Positions 36,957 to 46,662 of a DNA stretch of 64,000 nucleotides are shown here, in pieces (the first letter of the stretch is position 1; each line of letters opens with the position of its first letter). The stretch is from Vineibacter terrae (GTDB taxonomy: Bacteria; Pseudomonadota; Alphaproteobacteria; Reyranellales; Reyranellaceae), in assembly GCF_008039615.1 (NCBI RefSeq), contig NZ_VDUZ01000007.1:124001-188000 (forward strand), read 5' to 3'. Under the pieces are notes generated by a model. It was not told the origin of the DNA. It saw nothing but the letters and a program-made list of their open reading frames with translations, and searched no databases. Position numbers and translations under genes: made by a program.

Positions 36957-37559
36957 TCACGACCCCATGAACTTCTGCGGACAGGTCAGCTCACCCAGCT
37001 GGAACGGTGAGCCTGCGGGCAGGCGCACGGCGCAGAACTTGAACTCGGCGACTAGCCGGCCCTCGACATGCACCTCGAACACCACCTCGCCCTCGGGGTC
37101 GGCGTCGTTGACGCACCAGGCGCTCTCCAGCCGGCCGTCATTGCCGACATAATCGCGGCGCGTGGCCGTGGTGGTGTCCTGCGTCTCGTTGATCGTGAAG
37201 CCGCCGCCATCGAAGCGGGTCGGTGCCGGCATCTTCTGGACCTCGACCAGCTCGACGAACCGGTTGCGCTGCGGGACGGTCACGACCCAGCCGAAGCACG
37301 ACCGCACCGGCCATAACGGCACGACGTTGTTCGTCACCGGACCCTGCACGAGGCTGCCATGCTCGTCGCGGACCTCGACGAAAGGAAAATTGCCGGTCGC
37401 GGGGGCGCTGTCAGCCAGCGCCGGCGTCACCAGGCACGCGATCGCCCAACCTGTCATTCCGAGCACAGCGAGCGATCTCCTGCGGCTGACGCGTGGTGCG
37501 TCCCCTCGGAAGGATCCCGTGTCGCGCTCGGGATGACGGATTGGCTGATCGTGGATCAC
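36957..37559 (-). CDS. Secreted paralog C; its N terminus is partly encoded by a palindromic repeat
   Basis: A 200-residue protein. GTG at 37559 overlaps the proA stop (GTGA). Residues 8-35 (PERDTGSFRGDAPRVSRRR onward) are encoded by the dispersed palindromic element at 37453-37537, yet the product RRRSLAVLGMTGWAIACLV gives a good signal peptide ending ALADS. A shorter start at ATG 37457 lies inside the element. The body carries VVPLWPVRSCFGWVVTV, WCVNDADPEGEVVF, FKFCAVRLP and LTCPQKF, matching paralogs A and B. It is coupled to proA and unrelated to proline synthesis by sequence. Confidence 0.78.
   Translation of the reverse strand: MIHDQPIRHPERDTGSFRGDAPRVSRRRSLAVLGMTGWAIACLVTPALADSAPATGNFPFVEVRDEHGSLVQGPVTNNVVPLWPVRSCFGWVVTVPQRNRFVELVEVQKMPAPTRFDGGGFTINETQDTTTATRRDYVGNDGRLESAWCVNDADPEGEVVFEVHVEGRLVAEFKFCAVRLPAGSPFQLGELTCPQKFMGS
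37453..37537. repeat. Dispersed palindromic element, copy 2, inside paralog C
   Basis: GTCATTCCGAGCACAGCGAG (37453-37472) and the imperfect complement ending GCTCGGGATGAC (37526-37537) match the arms of the 847-930 element. The copy is more diverged than copy 1 and lies within a coding frame. Confidence 0.7.
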
Positions 37560-38839
37560 GGGCGCAGGGTTCCCTGGCCACGTACGACATTCTTGTAGGT
37601 GGTCAGCTCGACAAGCCCGACGGGCCCGCGCGCGTGCAGGCGGTCGGTCGAGATGCCGATCTCGGCGCCGAGGCCGAACTCGCCACCGTCGGCGAATTGT
37701 GTCGAGGCATTGTGCATCACGATGGCGCTGTCGACCTCGTCGAGGAAGCGGGTGGCGGTGGCGGCATCGGCGGTGATGATGGCGTCGGTGTGGCCGGAAC
37801 CCCAGGTCGCGATGTGCCGCATCGCGCCTTCCACGCCGTCGACAGCGGCGACGCTGATGACCGGCGCCAGGTACTCGGTGCGCCAGTCAGCCTCGCTTGC
37901 GGCCGTCACGCGCGGGTCGAGCGCCTGGATCTCGGCGTCGCCCCGCACCTCGCAGCCCAGCGCGATCAGCCGTTCGATCACCGGTCCGGCATGCGTGGCC
38001 AGGGCCGGCCGGTCGATCAGCAAGGTCTCGGCCGCGCCGCAGACGCCGACGCGGCGCATCTTGGCGTTGGCCACGACGTCGCGGGCCATCGCGACATCGG
38101 CGGCGCGGTCGACATAGACGTGGCACAGCCCTTCGAAGTGCTTGAGCACCGGCACCCGGCTCTCGGCCGACACGCGCTCGATCAGCGCCCGGCCGCCGCG
38201 CGGAACGATCAGGTTCAGGAAGCCCGTGGCCTGCAGCAGCGCGCCGACGGCGGCCCGATCGGTGGTCGGCACGAGCTGGATGCAGTCCTCGGGCAGGCCC
38301 GCTGTCGCCAGGCCGCGGCGCAGGCAGGCGGCAACGGCACGCGAGGAATGGAAGCTCTCCGAGCCGCCGCGCAGGATCACGACATTGCCGGACTTGAGGC
38401 ACAGCGCGCCGGCATCGGCTGTGACGTTGGGACGTGATTCGTAGATCACGCCGATGACGCCGATCGGCACGCGCACGCGGCTGATGCGCAGTCCGTTGGG
38501 GCGTGCCCACTCTTCGATCACCTGGCCGACGGGATCGGGCAGGGCGACGATTTCGTCGAGGCCGGCGGCCATGCCCTCGACGCGGGCGTCGTTGAGCAGC
38601 AGCCGGTCGAGCATGGCGTCGTTGAGGCCGCCGGCGCGCGCCGCCTCCATGTCGCGGGCGTTGGCAGCCAGAATCTGGCTGCGCTCGGCCCTGATCAACC
38701 GCGCCGCCTCGCGCAGCGCTGTATTCTTGGCCTCGGTCGAGGCCGTGCGCAGCGTTGCGGCGGCGGCCTTGGCGCGTTGGCCCAGATCGCGCACGATCGC
38801 TGCAGGATCGGAGTCGGCGGGCTTGGTCTGCACGTTCAT
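37556..38839 (-). CDS. proA: Glutamate-5-semialdehyde dehydrogenase (gamma-glutamyl phosphate reductase)
   Basis: A 427-residue NADPH-dependent enzyme of proline synthesis. IGVIYESRPNVTADAGALC and RGGSESFHSSRAVAACL are cofactor-domain blocks, and KMRRVGVCGAAETLLID carries the catalytic Cys. It is full length compared with about 417-430. Its stop overlaps the start of paralog C. It lies 75 bases after proB. Confidence 0.97.
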   Translation of the reverse strand: MNVQTKPADSDPAAIVRDLGQRAKAAAATLRTASTEAKNTALREAARLIRAERSQILAANARDMEAARAGGLNDAMLDRLLLNDARVEGMAAGLDEIVALPDPVGQVIEEWARPNGLRISRVRVPIGVIGVIYESRPNVTADAGALCLKSGNVVILRGGSESFHSSRAVAACLRRGLATAGLPEDCIQLVPTTDRAAVGALLQATGFLNLIVPRGGRALIERVSAESRVPVLKHFEGLCHVYVDRAADVAMARDVVANAKMRRVGVCGAAETLLIDRPALATHAGPVIERLIALGCEVRGDAEIQALDPRVTAASEADWRTEYLAPVISVAAVDGVEGAMRHIATWGSGHTDAIITADAATATRFLDEVDSAIVMHNASTQFADGGEFGLGAEIGISTDRLHARGPVGLVELTTYKNVVRGQGTLRP

Positions 38840-38914
38840 GGTTCGTCCTTCACACGCCCAGTATACGCCAAGTCGATCCGCTCTCCCATGGCGGACGGGA
38901 GGGCGGTGCTTCCG

Positions 38915-40045
38915 TCACTCCATCGCCAGGTCGTCGCGATGGATCAGCTCCTCGCGGCCGCGCCAGCCCAGCACGGTCTCGATGTCGGCGCTGCGGTGGC
39001 CGGCGATGCGGCGGGCATCGTCGGCGCCGTAGGCCACCAGGCCGCGCGCCAGGGTGTTGCCCTTGCGGTCGCACACCAGCACCGCCGCGCCGGCCTCGAA
39101 GGCGCCATTGATCGCCACCACGCCGGCGGGCAGCAGGCTCTTGCCCGCCGCCAGCGCCCGGGCGGCGCCGTCATCGACCACCAGCGAGCCGGCGGGCTTC
39201 AGCGTGCCGCCGATCCAGCGCTTGCGCGCGGCATCGGGCTTGGCCGAGGGCAGAAACCAGGTGCAGCGTGCCCGGCCGTCGAGCAGGGCGGTCAGCGGAT
39301 TGAGCCGGCCGCCGTCGACGATCGCCATGCGACAGCCGGCGGCCATGGCGATGCGCGCCGCGATCAGCTTGGTGACCATGCCGCCGTTGCTGAGCTCGCT
39401 GGTGGCGGCGCCGGCCATGGCCTCGATCTGCGGCGTGATCTTGCGCACTTCCGGAATGAACGCGGCGCCGGGGTTGCGGCGCGGGTCGGAATCGTAGAGT
39501 CCGTCGATGTCCGAGAACAGCACCAGGGTGTCGGCGCTCACCATCTCGGCGACACGGGCAGCGAGGCGATCGTTGTCGCCGAAGCGGATCTCGGCGGTGG
39601 CCACGGTGTCGTTCTCGTTGATCACCGGCACCGCACCCTGCGCCAGCAGCGTGGTCATGGTCTGGCGCGCGTTGAGATAGCGCTCGCGCTGCTCGCTGTC
39701 CTCCATGGTCAGCAGGATCTGCGCCACCACGATATCGTGCCGGGCCAGGGTCTCCTGCCAGGCATGGGCGAGGCCGATCTGGCCGACGGCGGCCGAGGCC
39801 TGCTTCTGCTCCAGGCGCAACGCGCCGCGCGCCAAGCCCAGCCGCGCGCGCCCCAGCCGCACGGCGCCGGAGGACACCACGATCACCTGCGCGCCGCCGT
39901 GGCGCAGGCGGGCAATGTCGTCGGCCAGGGCATCGAGCCACTGCTGCCGCGGATGGCCGGTGCTCTCATCGACGATCAGGGCCGAGCCGATCTTCAGGAC
40001 GATCCGCCTGGCGCCGGCGAGTCGCCTGTCGCCGCGGCTGGTCAT
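38915..40045 (-). CDS. proB: Glutamate 5-kinase
   Basis: A 376-residue amino-acid kinase with the C-terminal PUA domain. RRIVLKIGSALIVDES opens the kinase fold, VIVVSSGAVRLGRARLGL and NENDTVATAEIRFGDNDRLAA are the glutamate/ATP elements, and GTLKPAGSLVVDDGAARAL starts the PUA region. It makes gamma-glutamyl phosphate, passed to ProA. It is usually feedback-inhibited by proline. Confidence 0.97.
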   Translation of the reverse strand: MTSRGDRRLAGARRIVLKIGSALIVDESTGHPRQQWLDALADDIARLRHGGAQVIVVSSGAVRLGRARLGLARGALRLEQKQASAAVGQIGLAHAWQETLARHDIVVAQILLTMEDSEQRERYLNARQTMTTLLAQGAVPVINENDTVATAEIRFGDNDRLAARVAEMVSADTLVLFSDIDGLYDSDPRRNPGAAFIPEVRKITPQIEAMAGAATSELSNGGMVTKLIAARIAMAAGCRMAIVDGGRLNPLTALLDGRARCTWFLPSAKPDAARKRWIGGTLKPAGSLVVDDGAARALAAGKSLLPAGVVAINGAFEAGAAVLVCDRKGNTLARGLVAYGADDARRIAGHRSADIETVLGWRGREELIHRDDLAME

Positions 40046-40136
40046 GATGCCTGTCCCTGCGACCGGACCGCGCGGCTCCGGTCACGCTCATCGGCGCACC
40101 ATGAGCCCGCGGCCTGATCAAAGCGTGCTGCGTCGC

Positions 40137-41243
<1,107 letters not shown>

Positions 41244-41522
41244 CTACTCGGCCGCGAGCGGCGGCTGCGGCGCCGGTTCCACGCTGACGAACACCTTGCC
41301 GTGCGACTTGGTGGCGAACTTCACGCGGCCGTCGACCAGCGCGAACAGCGTGTGGTCGCGTCCGACGCCGACATTGGCGCCGGCGGCCATCTTGGTGCCG
41401 CGCTGGCGCACCAGCACGTTGCCGGCCAGCACGGCCTGGTCGCCGAAACGCTTGACGCCCAGCCGCTTGCTCTCCGAATCACGCCCGTTGCGCGACGAGC
41501 CGCCTGCTTTCTTGTGTGCCAT
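41244..41522 (-). CDS. rpmA: 50S ribosomal protein bL27
   Basis: A 92-residue protein; [20 protein letters not shown] is the conserved flexible N terminus reaching the peptidyl transferase centre, then [18 protein letters not shown] and [14 protein letters not shown]. Start and stop are clear. It is 36 bases downstream of rplU. Confidence 0.98.
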   Translation of the reverse strand: MAHKKAGGSSRNGRDSESKRLGVKRFGDQAVLAGNVLVRQRGTKMAAGANVGVGRDHTLFALVDGRVKFATKSHGKVFVSVEPAPQPPLAAE

Positions 41523-41558
41523 TGCCCTTGCTCCGAATTCCGCGCGCCCAGGCCTGCC

Positions 41559-41870
41559 TCAGGCGACGATCTGATCGATCTTGACCTTCGTCATGAGCTG
41601 ACGGTGGCCGTTCTTGCGCCGCGAGTTCTGGCGGCGCCGCTTCTTGAAGACCAGGATGGTGTCGCCCTTGACCTGCTCGACGATCGAGGCGGTCACCTTG
41701 GCGCCGGCCACGGTCGGCGCACCGACCTTCAGGCCGTCATCGGCGCCCACCGCCAGCACCTCGCCGAACTCGACGGCGGCGCCCTTGTCGCCGGCCAGCC
41801 GGTCGACCGTCAGCACCTCGTTGGCAGCCACCCGGTACTGCTTGCCGCCCGTGCGAATCACCGCATACAT
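41559..41870 (-). CDS. rplU: 50S ribosomal protein bL21
   Basis: A 103-residue protein beginning MYAVIRTGGKQYRV at the ATG 41870, preceded by AGGGTGG; a GTG three codons earlier is the alternative. KGDTILVFKKRRRQNSRRKN and GHRQLMTKVKI are typical bL21 blocks. It is the first gene of the rplU-rpmA unit. Confidence 0.97.
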   Translation of the reverse strand: MYAVIRTGGKQYRVAANEVLTVDRLAGDKGAAVEFGEVLAVGADDGLKVGAPTVAGAKVTASIVEQVKGDTILVFKKRRRQNSRRKNGHRQLMTKVKIDQIVA

Positions 41871-42213
41871 CGTCGCCACCCTGCCGGGGCCGGCCGCGGC
41901 GTCCGCACAGGCGGTTCCAGCGCACCAAAGGCCCGAAAATCGAAAAAGCGGGCCGCCGGCCCGCCGTGCTCAAGGCGGCGCAATATACGCACCAACGCCG
42001 CGGAGTCAACGCGACGCAGCGTCAAAGACGGCCCTGCGGCACCGATGCCCGGGTGGCGGGGCGGTCTCCGCCGGCAGCCGGATTTCCTGTTTGTCGACAA
42101 CGGGTTGGCCCGTTGCCACCCGGCAGGAGGGAAAGCCGCGATTGTTGTCACGGCGCTTGCCCCACCCGAGCGTCGCCTATATAACCCGCCCGCCCGGACC
42201 CCGCCGGGACTGC

Positions 42214-42303
<90 letters not shown>

Positions 42304-42854
42304 CTTGCCCGAATTCCGCGCGCGATTTGAAGGCGTTAGCTTTGCGGCGCGGCAGCACCCATCCACCTACCCATCCAGGCATGAACCGCCCGCTTGGTTT
42401 GGGCCAGGCCATCGCGTCACCCTGCTGGGCATGGCCGTGTCTTGCGGAGCCGAACGCATAGCCGATCATAGCGTGGCTGTGGGGTGCCGGTCGCCTGGTA
42501 GGCCTTGCCGCCGATGATGAGCTCGGCGAGGTCCGGCTGCGGGGTAGGCCTTCCGCCCCGAGCTGGCCGGCGCGCATGACGGATCGCGTCGAGAGCAGTC
42601 CGACCTCCCGATACTGCAGAAATCGCCGGTCGGATCGAGCTAGGCCTGAAGGCCACGCGACAACGCTGACGCGCGGCGATGATCGCCGGCAGTTCGACAC
42701 AACGGTCTCGCCGCCGTCGCCCGCCCGACACCCGCGCCCTCACCCCCTGGGGTACACCCGCACGAACGCGCCTGCGTCTCACGTTGACCGCTCGAGGAAG
42801 CGGCCCAATTTTCGAAGCATTTTGACAGAATGTCATAGGGGTCGTCAGCCACGT
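42304..42854. other. Gene-poor accessory DNA after the tRNA
   Basis: I see no supportable gene on either strand. One minus-strand stretch (about 42417-42540) reads DLAELIIGGKAYQATGTPQP and looks protein-like, but it has no start signal and is probably a remnant of an unknown phage or genomic-island gene. Confidence 0.4.
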
Positions 42855-42961
42855 TGAACGACGTCCTGGCCGATGCGGCCGAGGTTGAGGCAGGGCTCGA
42901 GGCCTGTCGCGCCCGGCTCGCCAAGCTTTCCGACTGGGCGAGGGGAGGGGCCGCGCCGTGA
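42854..42961 (+). CDS. Short coiled-coil phage-like ORF ahead of a holin-like gene
   Basis: TTG at 42854 starts a 35-residue frame, NDVLADAAEVEAGLEACRAR then LAKLSDWARGGAAP, ending in a TGA that overlaps the next ATG (TGATG). Size, coiled-coil look and coupling fit the small accessory genes of phage lysis cassettes. It could be a remnant. Confidence 0.35.
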   Translation: MNDVLADAAEVEAGLEACRARLAKLSDWARGGAAP

Positions 42962-43224
42962 TGCTCGACAGCCTCTTCGGCGGCTACCTCTTCGAGGCCG
43001 TGGCGGTCGCCATCTACGGCGGGCTCTGCTTCCTGGCAGGGCGGATGTCCCAGCGGCGTCGGCGAGCCAGTTACACAGCGCCCGCCGTGTCGGTCACCCC
43101 CAGTGCGGCGGGCGTTTTTCGTTTGGTGGGCTATGTCCTCCCGCTTGTCGATCGCGATCCGCCGATGGCACAATCTGCCGGTGGTCTGAAAAGAAGGCCG
43201 TGCAACCGGCTCAGGGGGAGATGA
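42961..43224 (+). CDS. Small membrane protein, holin-like phage remnant
   Basis: 87 residues from the ATG at 42961 with AGGGGAGGGG upstream. One membrane span (EAVAVAIYGGLCFLAGRM) is followed by a basic RRRRAS segment, the look of a small holin or lysis-associated protein. The downstream half is read across a terminator hairpin (43079-43119), so the original protein may have ended earlier. Its stop shares a base with the ATG of the Ntn-hydrolase gene at 43224, which may be chance. Confidence 0.45.
   Translation: MLDSLFGGYLFEAVAVAIYGGLCFLAGRMSQRRRRASYTAPAVSVTPSAAGVFRLVGYVLPLVDRDPPMAQSAGGLKRRPCNRLRGR
43079..43119 (+). terminator. Rho-independent terminator of the phage-like cassette
   Basis: CGCCCGCCG (43079-43087) and CGGCGGGCG (43106-43114) with an 18-base loop, then TTTTT. 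It falls inside the small membrane frame, suggesting that the frame is longer than the real gene and that transcription of the next gene starts afresh. Confidence 0.7.
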
Positions 43225-44513
43225 TGACGTCCGAAGTTTGCGTGATGAACAAGCAGGCATTGGTTTTGGCGGCTGACAGCGCATCGACCGTCACGGAATG
43301 GCACGACGGCAAGTCACGCGAGCGGTACTACAAGGGAGCGAATAAGATCTTTCAGTTGTCACCGTCTGAGCCGGTGGGGGTGATGCTTTATAGCAATGCC
43401 GCTCTCCATGGTGTTCCCTGGGAAACAATAATCAAGGAGTATCGCTCAACATTATCAGGTACGCGTTTCGATACACTTGAGCAATATGCTCAACATTTAT
43501 TTGTATTTGTCCAGAGTACCCTAAGTAAGATCTATGACAGCAGTGCAAGGAGTAACGATTTTCTTCGATATGCAATTCTCCAGACGTTTATCGTCGTGGA
43601 CTCTTTAACCAAAACGACCTCCTTCATTGCTGCAACCACGCTAGATGAAGCGCGAGCGGCGATCGCTGCGGAACTCGCGACAATGGCAAGGGCATTGAAC
43701 GCAAGGCCCCTCCCAACCGAAGTCACCGACGCCGATGTGTCGGCGGCGGTGGCATCACAGAAGGCGCGTTTGATTGACGCCTACAACCGGGACATCCCTT
43801 TCCATCACCCGACTTTAGAACCTCAGACTCTTGCCGCCTTTGCCGATCCGAGTGCTTTCGCGGAACTTGTGATACGCTTCGTCTACTATCGCTTTAAAGC
43901 AATCATGGATGATACGGGTGTTGTGGTAGCTGGGTTCGGAGCCAAGGAGCTCTTCCCAAGCTACTGCCACTATGAGTGCTACGGATTTCTTCTCGACAAA
44001 TTCATCGCTCCCAAACGGGAGTCCGCAGCGATCGACTTGGATACCGTGTCGCGTATCGAAGCCTTCGCTCAGACGGACGTGTCCGAGACGTTTATGACAG
44101 GCTTCAGCCCTGAGGTGCTGACATTCGTGTTGGACGCAACTCGAGAGAGTCTCGACGCGGCAGCTGCTGAGTTTGTCAAGGCTGGGGCCTCTCTCCCGCC
44201 CGATTGGGACAAAACCGTTGTGCGGATGGTTGGTGAACACCGTAAGGCCTGGATGGACAAGGCATTCGACCGACATTGGGCCCCCTTTCGCCGCGTCGTC
44301 GGGTCGCTGCCGATTCCTGATATGGCGGTCTTGGCGGAAACCTTGGTTGCACTTACGTCGTTGAAAGAGCGAGTCACACGTGGCACTGAGACGGTGGGCG
44401 GTGCCGTTGATGTGGCGGCGATCACCAGAGGTGATGGTTTCGTGTGGATACAGCGGAAGCATTACTTTGATCCGCAGCTCAATCCGAGATATTTTCATAG
44501 ATTAAGAGAATAG
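43224..44513 (+). CDS. Proteasome-like Ntn-hydrolase of unknown function
   Basis: A 429-residue protein. From the second of two tandem ATGs (43224; AGGGGG 5 bases upstream) Met removal exposes Thr: T-SEVCVMNKQALVLAADSAST. Thr1, Asp17 in LAADS and a Lys at about 40 in GANKIFQLSP match the proteasome beta-subunit Thr1/Asp17/Lys33 triad, with a 7-residue insert before the Lys. VVVAGFGAKELFPSYCHYE resembles the second half of the fold, and it ends with AVDVAAITRGDGFVWIQRKH. A long helical insert (about residues 75-200) is unlike HslV or 20S subunits. GC is visibly lower than the surroundings, so it is probably acquired. Role is unknown. Confidence 0.7.
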   Translation: MTSEVCVMNKQALVLAADSASTVTEWHDGKSRERYYKGANKIFQLSPSEPVGVMLYSNAALHGVPWETIIKEYRSTLSGTRFDTLEQYAQHLFVFVQSTLSKIYDSSARSNDFLRYAILQTFIVVDSLTKTTSFIAATTLDEARAAIAAELATMARALNARPLPTEVTDADVSAAVASQKARLIDAYNRDIPFHHPTLEPQTLAAFADPSAFAELVIRFVYYRFKAIMDDTGVVVAGFGAKELFPSYCHYECYGFLLDKFIAPKRESAAIDLDTVSRIEAFAQTDVSETFMTGFSPEVLTFVLDATRESLDAAAAEFVKAGASLPPDWDKTVVRMVGEHRKAWMDKAFDRHWAPFRRVVGSLPIPDMAVLAETLVALTSLKERVTRGTETVGGAVDVAAITRGDGFVWIQRKHYFDPQLNPRYFHRLRE

Positions 44514-44530
44514 CGGCCAAGGAGGGTGAC

Positions 44531-44758
44531 ATGGACATTCGCGCGAGCCTCTTGCACCTCCTGGATACAAGCAAGCCGGAGGAGGATCGCCCCCACCCCA
44601 CGAAGGCTGATCGAGACGCGTTCGACCTATTCCTAGGCAAGCGTCACCTGACCAAGGAAGAGAGGGGCGCCCTTGCTTACAAGGCCATCTTGCGGCGGGC
44701 TAAGCGCGAGAAGACGTCGGTTGATCCGATATCGGAGATGAGGGCGGGCAGTCGTTAG
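44531..44758 (+). CDS. Small partner ORF of the Ntn-hydrolase gene
   Basis: A 75-residue basic/acidic protein. AAGGAGGGTGAC directly precedes the ATG at 44531, a strong ribosome site, and it lies 17 bases after the Ntn-hydrolase stop, so the two probably share a transcript. DAFDLFLGKRHLTKEERGAL and KAILRRAKREK suggest a short helical, DNA- or protein-binding peptide. I recognise no family. Confidence 0.65.
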   Translation: MDIRASLLHLLDTSKPEEDRPHPTKADRDAFDLFLGKRHLTKEERGALAYKAILRRAKREKTSVDPISEMRAGSR

Positions 44759-45290
44759 CTTTGCTCTCGCATTTTCCCTTTCGGCTTCTGTTTTGGTGCG
44801 GCTTTCGCTCGCCGCCTTGCTGACGCCGCCTTCGGGGCCAGCTTGGCTTTCGGTCCATCGCGGACCGGTTTCTCCCTTCCTGGAATAGCCCAGGCCGCCA
44901 GTCGGTGCCTGGTGGTGGCGTGGCTGCGGCGCCGGGGCTCGATTCTCGGCGTGACGATCGGCCCGGACCCTGGCGGCCCCGGCTGCGGCGCCGCGCCGGT
45001 GGACAACGGTGCCGGCTGCGGCACCTTAGCCTCGTAGGTGACCGGCTCCGGCGGCGGCAGCTCGTCCTCGGCGACCTTGCGGCTGCCGGCCCCGGTAAGC
45101 AGCAGGTTCCCGGTGTCGTCGTCGATCTCCACCAGGCGCCCATCGGCCAGCCTCTTTACCTCCCGGATGAACCGGCCGCGGTCCATGCGCAACATCGCGA
45201 GCACGGCCTCGGGGCTGGCCGCACCCAGGTGGCCGTACCCCTCGATCCGGCGCTGATGCTGGCGATCGCCGCCAGGATCTTCTTCTCCAT
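44755..45290 (-). pseudogene. Winged-helix-like protein with an apparent frameshift
   Basis: A strong site (GGGAGG, 6 bases before ATG 45290) starts MEKKILAAIASIS. About 15 codons on, around 45240, the plausible continuation GYGHLGAASPEAVLAMLRMD is found in another frame (shift of one base). It continues FIREVKRLADGRLVEIDDD and LLLTGAGSRKVAE, a MarR-like wing. The C terminus is a Pro-rich linker and a Lys/Ala-rich tail to 44755. It is convergent with the small partner ORF. It may be a phage-type regulator. Confidence 0.45.
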
Positions 45291-45413
45291 GGTCAGCCTC
45301 CCGCCTTGACGCGCGCCCAGGAGGGCGCCCTCGGCTGCCGCTGCGGCAGGTCGCTGTGGGGGCAGCACGCGGTCGCTGTTGAAGGAAAGGCTGGCCACGC
45401 GGTCGCGTTGCGG

Positions 45414-46136
45414 TCACTGGCGCAGCGTAGCAACGGGAGCTGTGTGACTTGGCCGCGCCGCTGTTAACGCATAACTGATCTTTTGGGACCCAACGCGCTC
45501 ATCGCCGCAACGCGTGGAGATGAACCGATCGAGGCGCCGGTAGCAGTAGGTGCGGCGGTCGCCGGGGGTGAGGTTACGAAATTCCGTCAGGGAGAGCATT
45601 TCGCCGGACGTCCGCCACGGCTCCTCGTAAATAATGCGATCGAACCTCCTTTGGCTGCGTTCGAATCGCAAAAAGCGCCATTTGTCAGGAGCTTCGGGTG
45701 AATCCAGCGAGATCAAAAAGTCGATTGCGTCGTCGTAGAAATTTACCAACAAAAAATGCTCAAAGACGATCCGTCGAAGGTCCGTCATGTTGATGCAGTG
45801 CGAGTGGTACTCGGTCGGATATCGGACGTCGCGGAGGTTGGTCACGCGGTGAAAGACAAGCTTCTGAAGCTGGCTGTAGTGGTAGAAGAGTCGATCGAAA
45901 CAGTCTCGCACGTACCTTATTGTGTGAGCATCCGGAGCCGGCCGCACCCTGGTGGGCACACAGACGCCCTCATGGAAAAGATGACGATAGCACAGCGCCA
46001 TGAGGACGACCTCGATGTCGATGACCTCAGCGCGCGTCGAGACAACGAAGTCGGTGCCGGACTGCGCCAGTAGCCGAATGCGAGTGCCGCGGATGTCGAT
46101 CGTATCGCCGTCGATCACAGATGCACGACCAACCAA
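45414..46136 (-). CDS. Unknown 240-residue protein with a thermonuclease-like N-terminal stub
   Basis: The first 20 residues, VGRASVIDGDTIDIRGTRIR, are the opening strand of thermonuclease (SNase) proteins, but the catalytic Arg/Glu motifs do not follow. The remainder (ALCYRHLFHEGVCVPT, FDRLFYHYSQLQKLVFHR, VFEHFLLVNFYDDAIDFLIS) is coherent, aromatic-rich and unrecognised, in lower-GC DNA. It seems to be a chimera: an SNase start fused to a foreign coding segment. Start codon would be TTG 46136; a gene starting further in is possible. Confidence 0.45.
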   Translation of the reverse strand: MVGRASVIDGDTIDIRGTRIRLLAQSGTDFVVSTRAEVIDIEVVLMALCYRHLFHEGVCVPTRVRPAPDAHTIRYVRDCFDRLFYHYSQLQKLVFHRVTNLRDVRYPTEYHSHCINMTDLRRIVFEHFLLVNFYDDAIDFLISLDSPEAPDKWRFLRFERSQRRFDRIIYEEPWRTSGEMLSLTEFRNLTPGDRRTYCYRRLDRFISTRCGDERVGSQKISYALTAARPSHTAPVATLRQ

Positions 46137-46456
46137 TCCGCGTCGGGCAACTGCGTTGATCTAGGCACTGCGTCGGCTGGCTCCATGAAGGAGGGCCATG
46201 TGAGCGACTTCGCACCAGCATAAAGCATTAGCGCCGCTAGAGCGATCAGGCCAAGGAAGTCCCGGACCTTCCAATAGGTCCAGCGCCGTCGCGGTCCTCC
46301 GCCAGATCCGTGCCTTGCGCGCCGGGCAGGTGCTCCCGCGTCGCTCGGCCGCTTGTGCTCGCGAATGATATGGTCGAGCAGTTCCTTGTTTCGGCGAGAG
46401 GAAAAATCACGCACGACGCGCCACAGCTTCGAGAGGCCAACCATCGGGAGATCCAA
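46115..46456 (-). pseudogene. Membrane-anchored thermonuclease N-terminal part, frame-broken
   Basis: 113 residues: a basic N terminus, then RRRWTYWKVRDFLGLIALAA as a transmembrane segment and a linker ending SFMEPADAVPRSTQLPD. The thermonuclease opening (VGRASVIDGDTIDI) follows in the next frame at 46136, so a one-base shift has broken an anchored SNase gene. The upstream start is unclear; the coding look extends a little beyond 46456. Confidence 0.4.
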
Positions 46457-46662
46457 CGCTAGTCTTACAACGGTGTCGGCGTCTTCCGGATCTAGTCCGC
46501 CTTGGTGTCGTTCTGCCGCGACGAAGTGAGTTCGTCTACCCAGACGGCGAAGGCATCACGCCCGAAATCGCTGCCGAACCTGATCGAGGCGCTGCTGGGC
46601 GGCGACACCACGGCCGCAGCCGGGTTGATCGCACTGGCGGGCGGGTCGCCCCCGGTGGCGTA

